DNA from: Tetraselmis striata
Lineage: Eukaryota; Chlorophyta; Chlorodendrophyceae; Chlorodendrales; Chlorodendraceae
NCBI GenBank assembly: GCA_006384855.1
Contig: VCJN01002314.1
Coordinates: 62,001 to 126,000, forward strand
Direction of reading: 5' to 3'
Length of the DNA: 64,000 nucleotides
Shown one piece after another: positions 32,683 to 42,720 of this stretch. The position numbers and the translations under genes are program-made. How positions within the stretch are numbered: position 1 is the first letter of the stretch; each line of letters starts with the position of its first letter. The notes under the pieces are model-generated. The model did no database searches, was not told where the DNA came from, and saw only the letters and a list, made by a program, of their open reading frames with translations.

Positions 32683-33159
32683 CACCTCGATAGCGACGAT
32701 TGGCAACTCGACCCCCTCATGTTCGCGGAACTAGAGAGCCGGTTCGGCCCTCATTCCATCGACCGCTTCGCGTCTGCCCTCAACACCTTGCTCCCCCGCT
32801 ACAACGCAGCGTGGTTGGACCCTACGTGCGAGGCGGTGGACTCGTTGCACCTGCCGGATGCGGACTGGCGCCACGAAAACAACTGGTGCAACGCACCGTG
32901 GCCCCTGCTACTCGACCTCGTGCAGAAGCTGCGACAGAGTGGCGCAGCGGCGACCGTCGTCGCCCCGCGATGGGAGGGCAAGGCGTGGCACCATGCACTC
33001 ACCGAGTTGGCAGTGGAGGAGCTCACGGTGGCGCCGCGCGCCGGTTTGTTCCGGCCGGGACGGCAGGACGGGCAAGGTATGATCGGCAGGCCTCACTCGC
33101 CCGTGACTGTATTCCGCGTTCCCTTCCGGCATGGGTCTACCTGCGCCGAGGGGCCATAA
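32683..33159 (+). pseudogene. DIRS Dam-like DNA N6-adenine methylase domain
   Basis: In frame after the TAG, the sequence reads FGPHSIDRFASALNTLLPRYN, then NNWCNAPWPLLLDLV and AATVVAPRWEGKAWHHAL. This is the Dam-like domain known to follow RNase H in DIRS elements. The catalytic (D/N)PPW motif is NAPW at 32890-32901, so the first Pro is replaced. The domain ends at TAA 33159 while the recombinase continues in another frame. Confidence 0.75.
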
Positions 33160-33239
33160 GCGCTACGCTATCCATGTTTCCGGGCAACGGCCACCAACTA
33201 CCGGTTGTACGTGCGGCACCATTACGAACTCCGGCGGTG

Positions 33240-34380
33240 AAGTACCGCGTCGAGGTCGCGAGCTGTACGACACCATGGGCTGATTCGATGCGCCCGTACA
33301 TGACAGCACGGGTTCTAGGGTCTGACACCCTTGGCGTCCAAACCGTGGAGCTCCTATCAGCTGCGTGGGCGCCGGCCACTGCGGCGTCATACGTCAGTTG
33401 CATGAAGCAATATTTCCGTTTCTGCGAAGAGGAGCGGCGACCGGCTCTGGCTGCCGACCCCGGGACTATGGCACGATACGTCACGTGGTTGGGCAACCTG
33501 GGGACGATCAAAGCCTCCAGCTTGCAGCCTTACATGTCGGCCGTCAACAACTTCTTCAAGGACCACGGCCGGGAGCCGATGGCTCTGGGCGATCTGGTGA
33601 GCAGGGTCCGCAAGGGCCTTGCGGCGTTGCAGGTGATGCTAAACCCCGACCTGATGCGGGCCCCATTGCCCGCGGGTGTGGTGTTGAAAGCCCTGACCTT
33701 GGCAAAAGCCCTATGGAGCTGGGACCTACCTGGGCACGGACCCAAGTACCGTGGTGCGCGTGGAGCTGTTCCGCGCCAGGCTGGAAGTCGTCGTGCTTTG
33801 CCTGTTTTTCTGCCGCGGAGGAGCGGAGGTGGAGTGTCGTACGGCCGACCTCACTGTCGGCCCGGACGGCGGAATTCTCCTATACCATCGCAACCGGAAA
33901 GGCCAGCGTGGCGCGGATGCAAGCAAGAAGTTGTTGTGTCAGCTGCGAGCGTCAGCGCATGCCGACATCGCGGAGCTGCTGCACTACTTTGATGCCGCCC
34001 GTCAGGTGTTCGCCGGCGGCCGCGTGCCAGCGGCGCGATGGGCCATCAGCCAAAGCGAGGGGCAGGCCAAATGGACGGCGGACACCCTCACCAGCTGGCT
34101 ACAACTGGTGCTGACAACAGTACAAGACCCCCCCCCCCCGCCCGCGGGGTTCGCGTGGACGTCCCACTCCCTCCGAAAGGGGGCCACAACAACCGCGTAC
34201 GTGATCGGCGTGACGATGCAGAAGATAAAGTACTTCGGCGGCTGGGCGATGGAGTCCAGCGTGGTGCTCGACTACAGCGACCTAACAGTGCTGACGTGTT
34301 CGGCAGCATGGCACCTCTTTGGCTGGATGACCCCCTGGGGCGGTCAACCAGCCAGGCTGCCACGCCAAATGGTGACATGA
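33240..34380 (+). pseudogene. DIRS tyrosine recombinase, frameshifted
   Basis: The N-terminal core-binding part reads in one frame from about 33240 (WAPATAASYVSCMKQYFRFC, MSAVNNFFKDHG) to about 33740. The catalytic part reads in the next frame, 33751-34380: LEVVVLCLFFCRGGAEVE around the first Arg, then HSLRKGATTTAYV with the His-x-x-Arg pair, GGWAMESS, and the nucleophile Tyr in VVLDYSDL. The frame change near 33745 breaks the gene. The enzyme would integrate the circular DNA copy of a DIRS element. Confidence 0.88.
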
Positions 34381-34748
34381 TGGCAAAACTGCGAGCCCCA
34401 TGCTTTGCTAATGGTCATATTCAGAATTATAGAGGTTTGAATTGCACGGGGCTAAGTACGACGGGTGTTACCCGACGTTACAATTCCGCCATAAGCATCT
34501 AGTACGGTACTACCGTGTGCCCACGTCCATCCCTCACCCCGACATGACGCCCCGCGACGCGGCGGTGTCTCCACCTTCTGCCTTTGCGCCAGCTTCCAGC
34601 TAGTGCAAGCCACCCTTCCCACGCAACCCACCCTTCCCAAGGGTTGGCCAACCCTTTCATGCGTGCTTTGGGGCCTGAGCCCCTGTGCCAAACGTTGTAA
34701 GAGATCTGACATCTTCTTGGCAAAACTGCGAGCCCCCTGCTCTGCGGA
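34381..34748 (+). repeat. pair of 27-bp direct repeats after the DIRS recombinase
   Basis: TGGCAAAACTGCGAGCCCC followed by a TGCT-like end occurs at about 34381-34408 and 34720-34747, 339 bp apart. DIRS/PAT-type elements end in split direct or inverted repeats, so these could be remains of their termini. Confidence 0.6.
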
Positions 34749-34805
34749 AGCATCAGTACGGGTACGTACTAAACGATAAATACAGCGCAAGCCGATGCTT
34801 GTTTG

Positions 34806-35665
34806 AAGGCAGCCCAGCAGGAGCACAGGTACGGTGTAAATTACAAAAAGGGCAGTAAAAAATCCACCTACTACTAAAAGTAGTACTACAAAAACAACAC
34901 AAGATGCCGCCCAAAAGCGGCCCGCACAGGCGGTACTGGTTTGGATTACAAAAGCGTAAGCAACAAGAGCCTACCGCGTAGTACAACGTCACGGGCAACT
35001 TCAGTAAAGCTGCCTGAACACACAGGCGGTATACTGGTTCAGGCACTGGTGGTAGTCGACAGCAAGGCTGAGCTTATCTGTTGTACTACCGATGTATATT
35101 CTGTATTAATGGTTCATATAGCTCGTGTATGCATGACATCATACCTGGCAGCTTGGCGACTTCGTGGTTCCCTCAGCTCTTCCTCGGTTCTTGGCTCCCT
35201 GGCCTCCCGCTCGACCTTGGTCTCAGGCTCATGTCTCTCTTTCGCTGGCAACCTTTCATAGTCGCTATTTTTTGTTTTGTGGCGCGCATATTTTTAATTA
35301 AAGCACTGACGTATAAAGTATTCTCATACCTGTACCAAGCTCCGAGAAATCCCCAGAAGGTAATATTGAGCCAAATATTCGACTACTAAATAAGGATTAA
35401 TCCAGGGTCATGGTGCTAACGCGCTACGGTTTGCATGCTCTAGTCGCTACAGGCTGTGCAGACCTACTTACAAGCCATCTACGCGCTTATATGGATTCGG
35501 CTGCTTGACGCGGGGGTAGGGATTACATGCTGGATACAGGTACCGGTACTTACTGTACAGCGTAAAAGTAAAAGCTTAAAACGCAATTTACTACGACTCA
35601 TGCAGAAACGACTACGTACGGCGGGAATACTATTGGCGTCAAAAGTAATGAACGGATAGGTCTTC
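34806..35665 (+). repeat. dispersed repeat family, copy A
   Basis: Blocks here recur at 53715-54190, 56606-56700 and 57560-58060 in the same order: CAGCCCAGCAGGAGCACAGG, GGTGGTAGTC, TATTCTGTATTAATGG, CCAGGGTCA, CGGTTTGCATGC, ACATGCTGGATAC, ACGCAATTTACTACGAC. The part at 34836-34930 recurs inverted at 37650-37735. It has no ORF of note and is probably a non-autonomous retroelement. Confidence 0.7.
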
Positions 35666-36871
35666 ATCCGTGCGCAGGCTGTACGCCACATGCCAAACCG
35701 ATTGCTGCCCTGTGGGCATATATCCTCATCTTCCCTCGAGCTTGCGGGCCCTAGTAGTCACACAATGAATGCGATGGCGTGTGGACGGACGTATGGTGCA
35801 CATATACGCATTTAAAACATCTAGCATTGGTGCAATTTGCCGGCCCTGCTCGTATTGCATAAGCATGAGACAACGTGCCTAGGTAGGCAAACAAATGTCT
35901 GGTCCAGCGCGCGCTGTTTGGTCCCATGCTAGCAATAAACTTGCAAGAACTACAAGGGCAGTCAGCACCGGGACCCACACCTAGGGCGTCCCCCGGGGGA
36001 TACAAATCGTTGATCCAAATCGTTACTAACAAAGGTTGACTCGGTCATCATGCATCCCTTTTGTTCATGCATGTGTTGGAGCCGGTGTTGCGAACAAGAC
36101 AGTGTTAGACAGGAAAATAGAACGCAACACCTCACAATGCTATACTTTCCTGATTTTGATCTCTTTCCGGGCTTTGTTAAGATGTCTTTGTGAATAGTGT
36201 TTGTGGTGGTAAGATAGATGAACTCAGGTTTTCTGGTTGAACAATTCCATGGCAACAATCTCCTCAAGAAACAAATCCTTATGAGAATCGTTAGCAATCG
36301 TTTTTGTTGATTGAGGGTAAACTTGACTGCGAGGTATTTGAGGTGTTGGTAAATACCGTTCAAACAGTGAAGGGTCAACATGTTGGTGAGACAACACATT
36401 GTATTCGTTTTGTTTTCATTATGGAAGAGATTCAGAAGGTTGTTAACGTGTTGATTCATTGAAGCATCTCAGATAACTAAAGGTTTAGCTCTCTCGCTCT
36501 CTCTAACAAAAGCACAAGGTAAAAGGTGGTGAGGTGGGAAAGTGTGAACAAAACTTGACTGAGAATCCAGACAGAGCAGTCGTAGAGACATATGTATTTT
36601 TTGATGATATTGGCGTTCATTGTGGGTTCGTTGTGGGTTAGTTTGAAGCATTCGATTTGTAGGGTCAGTTTGTAGGGTTCGGTTTGTAGGGTCCGAGTTG
36701 GAGGGTCTGTCGGTTGGCTGGAGTAGCGAATGAAGGACTAGTGACCGTGGTGGATTGGCGGCAACAGAATGAATCTCGTTGCGGGACACCGGGATCACTT
36801 TGTTGAATAATTGTAGGACTGTATGATCGAAAGGGCTACCAGAGCAGAGCGGTCGTTGGCGGCCGACATAA
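35666..36871. other. no recognised gene; short tandem repeats
   Basis: A tandem repeat of about 18 bp (GGTTTGTAGGGT variants) lies at 36650-36710. Minus-strand frames of 165 and 109 codons exist but match nothing known to me. Composition is more AT-rich than the surroundings. Confidence 0.5.
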
Positions 36872-37812
36872 ATGCGGCAGTCTCACCCCTCACACACGCA
36901 GTAGGCAAGACTGTCGTGAAAACACAAAGACGACAGAGGGAGAAAGAAACAATCGTCACAATGTTGTCAACACCCGCCGCTATTTATGCGTCTGGCTAGC
37001 TCGCAACTAGCCACCACCAAGCGGCACGCGCACTGCTAAGCGCGTCACCGTGGAGAGTCGTGCCTTGAAGTGTCGAACAGGAGGTCGTCGCTAAGAGACC
37101 TCCGCACAAGTAGTTGCTTTTGACACATCAGTTTATACACAAGTATACAAATGATGTTACAGAGGCAGGTGCATAGTACATATATGCCCGCTACGGGTCC
37201 GCACATGCGTATTATCCCGTAACTACTACTGAACAGTGTACGGAGCCCGGACAGAAGGGTCCTCTTCGAGACATCTTGGACATGTCGGAGTACACAGGCA
37301 TGGTCTTCGGCACAGTGGGTGAGGTGAGCAAGGGGGTGCGCCGCACAGTGCGCGGTATCGCATGCTTGGCTGCGGATCGGGGTGCCCTCTCATCGCGGGG
37401 CACTCGGTGCACCACCCGGGCTCACCAGGAGGCCTTGCTCGCAAGAGATTTCCTCGGGGTCCTGAGCTTGGTGGTCGCTCGAGAGCGCGCTCGCTCGCTG
37501 CCTCATCAGACGGCGCAGATTCGTCTGCCATCCCGTTGCTGAAGCCGCACAGCACGTCCGAGGATCACCCACACACACACGTGCACGCGTGGCCCTATAC
37601 TCTGAGCCGTGTGCGCATCACTCATCCATCCCGCCTCATGCGGGATGCGGGCCGCTTTTAGGCGGCTTGATGTGTTGATTTTCTAGTACTACTTTTAGCA
37701 GTAGGGGGATTTGTTACTGCCCTTTTGTAATTCACACCAGTATGACTCATCTCATGATTCATCATCCACCAGTACTCGTATTGTGGCGCGTGACACACGC
37801 GCGCACACATAA
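36872..37812 (-). repeat. diverged Gypsy LTR fragment split by a 502-bp insertion
   Basis: 36872-37235 is an inverted, diverged copy of the Gypsy LTR 3' part: the CGGAGGTC, GACGACCTCCTGTTCGACAC and CTCTCCACGGTGACGCG blocks match on the minus strand. The LTR continues at 37738-37812 (GACTCATCTCATGATTCATC, GTGGCGCGTGACACACGCG). The first 80 bp or so of the LTR are missing. No internal region adjoins it, so it is a solo or truncated LTR. Confidence 0.75.
37236..37737. mobile_element. 502-bp insertion inside the solo LTR
   Basis: It interrupts the LTR copy between GTGTACGG and CCAGTATGACTC. Its right 90 bp matches 34836-34930 in inverted orientation, tying it to the dispersed repeat family. A plus-strand frame (37276-37542, MDMSEYTGMVFGTVGEVSKG) may be a captured exon. 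No clear target duplication was found. Confidence 0.5.
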
Positions 37813-38600
37813 TGGAAAATGGAAATTGCCGGTCGGCAATAAAATGCGCAAAATCGCAAAATAAGCCCGCAGTACACACGCTCACAGTGCGGCTTTAAAC
37901 TGTGTGCTGTACGTAGTCGCACCCGCACCCGCAAAGTTTTCACGCTAAGCCCGCGCACCATGGTTCGCGCGCGGCGGGCCCGCATCACTACGAGAAATCA
38001 TGCCGATGGCGAGATTCGAACCTGCACATGGGCGTGCGCGCGTGCAAAGAGCGCCGCTTTACAACGCTCAGGCCGCAACCCGAAAGTAAAGTGAAGCATT
38101 GTTTTGTTATATATACCCGGTACCAAGCGGCTCGCTGTACCGCATGGGCACCGATTGAAGTTGAGCTGCTAAAAACCCGTTCATTACTTTTGACGCATGT
38201 AGGGTAATCGGGTGTTACACTTTCTGGCAAACTTTTAGCTTTGGGTGCGCGCCACTTGCATGACATACATGGTGCTACAAGGATGTGTTTGGTTTGTTCA
38301 CCCCTTGCGAGATCGCCCCCAAGTGGCCGCATCGTTATTTATAGGTAATTCCAATGCGGGTTATGGAGCCGGTCGATGGCGCCCCAAAGAATGGCTCGTA
38401 GAGTAAGCATTTCTATTGTACACTACACGGGGCGGGCCCAAAATCCAGGAACTCCGTGGTAAGTACCATGATAATATGCAGTGTCTATTTATCACTTAAG
38501 TCGTAGGCCCAAGTTTATGACGTAGTATATACGTATCCACACAGATATGTATGTCACCAAGTACGCCAAATTTCCTATTGACTCCCTCGGAAGCTCCGAT
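37813..38600. other. no recognised gene apart from a tRNA-like segment
   Basis: Short frames only. The minus frame 37988-38332 (114 codons) overlaps the tRNA-like segment and is probably chance. Confidence 0.5.
38003..38082 (-). tRNA. tRNA-like sequence, probably a pseudo-tRNA or SINE head
   Basis: Read on the minus strand it has a B box GGTTCGAATC in a T-arm-like context (CAGGTTCGAATCTCG) and a type-II-like body with GAGCGTTGTAAAGCGGCGCTC in the D-arm/anticodon region. The 3' end GCCATCGGCA has no good 5' partner, so the acceptor stem fails. A functional tRNA is unlikely. Confidence 0.35.
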
Positions 38601-38601
38601 A

Positions 38602-38612
38602 CATATATATAT

Positions 38613-38656
<44 letters not shown>
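38602..38656. repeat. (AT)n microsatellite
   Basis: About 26 AT units with one phase slip near 38624. It can fold on itself. Confidence 0.95.
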
Positions 38657-38661
<5 letters not shown>

Positions 38662-39448
38662 GCTCGTCGGGCTTCCTAGAGCATAAGGCTCCCGCAGCGT
38701 CACAAGCCGGCACTTTTCCCTCTCTGGCCTCCATTTGCGGCAGTCTCAGCCGGATAGAGACTGCAAGGACAAACAAAGGTGGTGTGCAGTGGTGGTGCAG
38801 AGGCGAGAGGCTACAGTGTTTTTCAGCATAGAACAATTGTTGTTTAACACAACGCTTACCACACGGCAGCATTATATAGTACATATACTCGTAGTCTCAG
38901 GTACACATTATACTAGTACACATAGGTACTAACTCGTAGTATATCGTACTCGTATAATTGTCACACATTTCTCAGCAAAAACTCAGCCGACACGCTCGTC
39001 TAGAGTTGTCGACGCCACTCACACGATCATGCCAACAAGCACGCTGCTTGCAGAACAGAGGCCGCGCCAACCACGCTGAGGAAGTATGGCGGAAACGTCG
39101 CTGAAACGGCGAGGGCGATGGGCCGCAGCGAGAACTCCGTCCGCCGGTGGGCTCGGCGGCTCGGTGGGCTGCGAGAGGAGAAGGCTTTGGTAACCGTGCG
39201 TGGCAAGGTAGGTCTTTGATCACCGCAATGTCGCCTTCGCATTGAGTGTCGTCGTTCTCCACCAAGATGATGGAGTCGGGGGTTCGAATGCGGGCTTTGT
39301 GGCCCGTTGCCAGATCTTGCATTATGAGGATGGAAGCAAGCTACTAAAAATCACAGCCACAAAGTTATCAACCGGCCCGCTCACTTCTGTGATAAGGGCA
39401 AATAAAAATGTGACTGTATGGACATGTAAGCGCCGGGGATCACTTACC

Positions 39449-40353
39449 GTTGTAGTGCCGATGCCGCAAGTCACATCCACAATGACACTTCCCGGTTCAG
39501 TGGCAAAGTCCAAGATTCTCCGAATGAGCGCAATTGGTTTTTGCGCGCTGTTGGTGGGCTTGCTCTGATCGGATGATTCTAGCCGGAACATGTCGTTTGA
39601 TGGGATGCGGGCGCCATAGGGGTTGGTAGAGTACCGCTCGGGCTCAGAGGGATCCTTGTAGATGTCATGCTATTGCCTAGGTGGTCAACACATCAGGAAG
39701 ACCTCACCGTCGGATGTGAAACGATCGCCGGCACAGTTCTCGCGATTCTTGCTCCAATAAAACAGCTTGAAGTGCATGTCACGCTCGAAGATGGCGTCCA
39801 TGGTATGGGCAAGTGCCTGGTCCGTGAAGAACCAGCTGAACTTGCAATTTTGCATCCCATCGTTGCAATGATCCACCAAGCTCAGTGTGTTCTTGAATTC
39901 CCAAGTCCAGACCACATCCCAAGGGCCCAAGTTGAGCCGGTAGTTGCTGTCTGCGATGAGAAGAGAGACGGGCTTCGCTGTGGATGCCACCATCTACTTA
40001 ATGTTGTCCTTGTGATTGTCGAAATCACCTACCCTTGATGATGGTGTGTCTGTAAACAAGAAACACGTCATTTATAAGGCGTGAATGTGAGTTGGCGTTG
40101 TCGCTGCCCGCATGAGAGCCGGGGGAGGGGGGCTTACTTTGAAATGACATCACGCTTATGATGAATCAAATTCCATTGCTGGCCATCTTTAGCCAACGGC
40201 GCAGCCTCCACGCGCTTGCTGAAATAGCCGCTCTTGACCGTCCTAATCCAATCGTGCCACTTCAAGAAGAGTTTTTGCCGAATTGGAGAAAGTTGGCGCA
40301 TTTGCCCCGCAACGATGTACGTTGTTGTAGCAAAGAAAGTCCTCATGGATGAC
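39449..40353 (-). pseudogene. decayed DNA N6/N4-methyltransferase-like gene
   Basis: The minus strand reads QKLFLKWHDWIRTVKSGYF (40353-40134), a GT-AG intron, then IADSNYRLNLGPWD and FSWFFTDQALAHTMD with FKLFYWSKNREN (39993-39700), then RILDFATEPGSVIVD with CGIGTTT (to 39449) at a GTAAGT donor. The order of catalytic motif first and SAM motif I last is that of beta-class DNA amino-methyltransferases. The catalytic DPPY-type motif is DSNY here. In-frame stops separate the pieces (TAG before MVASTAKP; TGA and TAG near 39680). The Gypsy element inserted at its 5' side. Whether 52.3-52.6 kb continues the gene is not clear. Confidence 0.6.
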
Positions 40354-40879
40354 TGTGACAATAATGGCATACTCTGTACGGGTACTGTATGATCGTAGCA
40401 TCATTCATGTACGAGTACCTGATGCTGTATCGTATGTGTGAGCGCGTGTGTCACGCGCCACAATACGAGTACTGGTGGATGATGAATCATGAGATGAGTC
40501 CTACTGGTACCGGTACACTGTTCAGTAGTAGTTACGGGATAATACGCATGTGCGTACCCGTAGCGGGCATATATGTATAATGCACCTGCCTCTGTAACAT
40601 CAGTTGTATACTTGTGTATAAACTGATGTGTCAACTACATGTGCGGAGGTCTCTAAGCGACGACCTCCTGTTCGACACTTCGAGGCACGACTCTCCACGG
40701 TGACGCGCCTAGCAGTGCGCGTGCCGCTTGGTGGTGGTGGCTAGCTGTGAGCTAGCCATACGCATAAATAGCGGCGGGTGGTGACAACGTTGTAACCATT
40801 GTTTCTCTCTCTGCTGCCTTCTGTGTGTTTACGACAGCCTTGTCTGCTTGACCTGCGTGAGGCACCCGAGACTGTCGCA
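40354..40879 (+). repeat. 5' LTR of the Gypsy element
   Basis: 526 bp, TGTGACAATAATGG to GAGACTGTCGCA. It contains two TGTAA motifs (40593-40597 and near 40787), candidates for the poly(A) signal of the element transcript. GCGCGTGTGTCACGCGC is a near-palindrome inside. Confidence 0.95.
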
Positions 40880-40897
40880 CTGGTTTCGGAGCGACTG
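40880..40897 (+). promoter_or_regulatory. primer binding site of the Gypsy element
   Basis: TGGTTTCGGAGCGA begins one base after the LTR end. TGG is the complement of a tRNA CCA end. The priming tRNA cannot be named without the tRNA set of the organism. Confidence 0.6.
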
Positions 40898-40958
40898 TTG
40901 CGCTCCTTATCCTAGCTTCCACTGCTTTATCTGAGATAACTCGACTGAACAGTTCGAC

Positions 40959-41210
40959 ATGTCCGAGTCGATGAATTCTGCTGGCAAGAGCCGAGAGCTG
41001 CTGCTCAACGAGGAAAGTTCTGTCGACCTGTCGACTACCAAGGTTTGTGCAGCCGTGGTGGTGACTTACGGTAAGGGTCACTCGGTCGAACGCCAAGTGA
41101 TTCTGACGACTGAACCGAACGCTAGATCGACTCTCTTCTTACCTGTCGGAAAGTCGATAGCGTCTGACAAGCAAGTCTGTGCGCGGCACGGCGGTGCGCA
41201 AACTGCGTGA
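40959..41210 (+). CDS. Gypsy Gag N-terminal ORF with first half of a Nudix-like domain
   Basis: Starts with ATG (MSESMNSAGKSREL) 80 bp after the LTR. Residues 30-60 read TTKVCAAVVVTYGKG and RQVILTTEPNARSTLFLPVGK, the beta strands and the LPxGK entry of a Nudix fold. The frame ends at TGA 41208-41210 inside the Nudix box, which continues in the +1 frame from 41161. The region 41161-41207 is open in both frames. It is either a programmed +1 shift or a one-base mutation. Confidence 0.65.
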   Translation: MSESMNSAGKSRELLLNEESSVDLSTTKVCAAVVVTYGKGHSVERQVILTTEPNARSTLFLPVGKSIASDKQVCARHGGAQTA

Positions 41211-42720
41211 AGAGACTGGCTTGCTTGTCGATGAAGATGATTTAGAATTGTTTGACATTCTCACCATCGAGGGCATGCGTTGTTTCTTATATGCATCTAA
41301 GCTATCGGCGAAGCAGATAGCGAAGGAGATGCGCACACCAGAGAGATCGCACGTCTTAGTCATGTCGCATTTAGTAGCACCGGTGGTTGCAGCTGGTGAA
41401 GAACTAAATGCTGATGATGGCGGCGCTGCATTACCCGACGTCGCGCGCACCTTCCCTGAGAGTATCACCCTAGACCCGGAGTCTGAGGATTCGTACTCCG
41501 TGAGCATTGCATTGAACAGTCAAGGCAAGCCTGTGCCGACGACTGTGTGGTACCCTCCGTTCATGATTCATACTGCGGTAAGTGATTCATGGGCAACCAT
41601 TTATAAGTCTGTGTTGAATGGTTTCTGGATGAACCGTTCATACCCTGAGCTTCCTCAACAATTCGCATTTAGGTATGACTCTTGTGAGTCCCCTATCTGG
41701 CATGCTGTGCATCGTTATCTAGTTGTAGATCCGATGGCAACAGACCTCAGCAATATAACAATCACTGACATACCATGGTATGAGACGCGTGATGCACAAC
41801 TAACTGAGTCTCAGAGGAAGTCTGCTCAAACCCAGCCCAAGCAAGATGGCCAGGATGTCCTCAAGCTAGATGTATGGCTGACTGGACTACCGGAGCTGCT
41901 TGGCACTGTGGGACTGAAGTCCACAACTGCATATGGTCTTGCATATGCCGTGCAGACTCTGAGTGGCAAGTTCCAGCGTTGGTGGCAGGGATTTGATTCC
42001 AAGCCTCCTTCGCTGCGTCCTACCAACGCTGCAGAGTTTGTGAAGGCAGTTAGAGACTCACCATTGATGCATGACATAGTGCATGATGCATGCATAGAGC
42101 TTGATGGCATCAAGCAGGTGTCTGCTGGTCCCCAAGACTCTCCCTTGGATTATAAGGACTTTGTGCAGATCTTCAACGATGTCCTAGCAAGGACCAGACT
42201 AACCTTTCCTGATGAGTTCATGGTCCTTAAGTTTGCATCTGCATTGAGTCACAATAAGCTTAAAGAGATTGCCCATAAGTTTGTGACTGACCAGAAGCGA
42301 GCTGGACAACCATCGACACTCGTTGAGCTACAGCAGTATACAACGGCGATGGTTGGGAGCAACAAGGCGCTTGGCAATGCGGCTAAGCCTGTGGCCAATG
42401 GACATCCTGCTGGCAATGGCAATGGAGGACATGACTCCAGGAAGAAGTCCAAGGCTGCCAACATGAGCAAGCGCAACCGTGGAGATGATGCTCCACCTGT
42501 CGCAACCAATGGACGCCACACCAACAACGGCAAGAGGCAGAAGTCCAGCGACGGAAAGCAGAAGGGTAATAACACCACAACACCTGGCAGAAAGATAGTA
42601 GATTATCTTAATCATGTCAAAATGCATGAGCCTGAGAAGTATGCTAAGCATCTGGCTGCTAAAACATGCTTTAAGTGTGGTGAGGCTCACCTTCTGAAAG
42701 ACTGCCCTAAGATGAAATAG
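41161..42720 (+). CDS. Gypsy Gag with Nudix-box remainder, capsid and zinc knuckle
   Basis: The frame opens after a TAG at 41158 and runs to TAG at 42718-42720. SVRGTAVRKLREETGLLVDED is the second half of a Nudix box (consensus GX5EX7REUXEEXGU): R-x-L-x-E-E-x-G-L is kept, but the Glu of RE is Lys here and the upstream Glu is lost or Gln. A capsid-like helical region follows (about 41850-42350; FQRWWQGFD, YKDFVQIFNDVLARTRLTF). A basic Ser/Asn-rich linker leads to a zinc knuckle CFKCGEAHLLKDC (about 42668-42706), with CX2CX3HX4C spacing, one residue shorter than the standard. Protease coding continues in the same frame past the stop. Confidence 0.85.
   Translation, partial: RLTSKSVRGTAVRKLREETGLLVDEDDLELFDILTIEGMRCFLYASKLSAKQIAKEMRTPERSHVLVMSHLVAPVVAAGEELNADDGGAALPDVARTFPESITLDPESEDSYSVSIALNSQGKPVPTTVWYPPFMIHTAVSDSWATIYKSVLNGFWMNRSYPELPQQFAFRYDSCESPIWHAVHRYLVVDPMATDLSNITITDIPWYETRDAQLTESQRKSAQTQPKQDGQDVLKLDVWLTGLPELLGTVGLKSTTAYGLAYAVQTLSGKFQRWWQGFDSKPPSLRPTNAAEFVKAVRDSPLMHDIVHDACIELDGIKQVSAGPQDSPLDYKDFVQIFNDVLARTRLTFPDEFMVLKFASALSHNKLKEIAHKFVTDQKRAGQPSTLVELQQYTTAMVGSNKALGNAAKPVANGHPAGNGNGGHDSRKKSKAANMSKRNRGDDAPPVATNGRHTNNGKRQKSSDGKQKGNNTTTPGRKIVDYLNHVKMHEPEKYAKHLAAKTCFKCGEAHLLKDCPKMK
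42718..42720 (+). promoter_or_regulatory. UAG between Gag and protease frames, possible readthrough site
   Basis: The Gag frame and the next ORF are in the same frame with no other stop from 42721 to 44217. The stop context is AAA-TAG-GGG-TGC. Murine leukaemia virus uses UAG-G readthrough at the same place between Gag and Pro-Pol. Readthrough here is inferred. Confidence 0.45.

Larger units (their letters stand above)
31633..34380 (+). mobile_element. broken DIRS-type (tyrosine recombinase) retrotransposon
   Basis: The order RT, RNase H, Dam-like methylase, tyrosine recombinase on the plus strand is specific to DIRS elements, known from Volvox (Kangaroo) and Chlamydomonas. Gag and the N-terminal RT motifs are missing, so the left part is truncated. 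A TAG, a frame change before the recombinase and another inside it show decay, though the domains remain well preserved. No integrase or LTR is present, as expected. Confidence 0.9.

Noticed and set aside
35962-36459. Minus-strand frame with DILTKPG, first read as a Copia RNase H tail
   Set aside because: Only a few residues fit; neither the RNase H motifs nor a neighbouring LTR could be seen, and the best frame changes within 60 codons.
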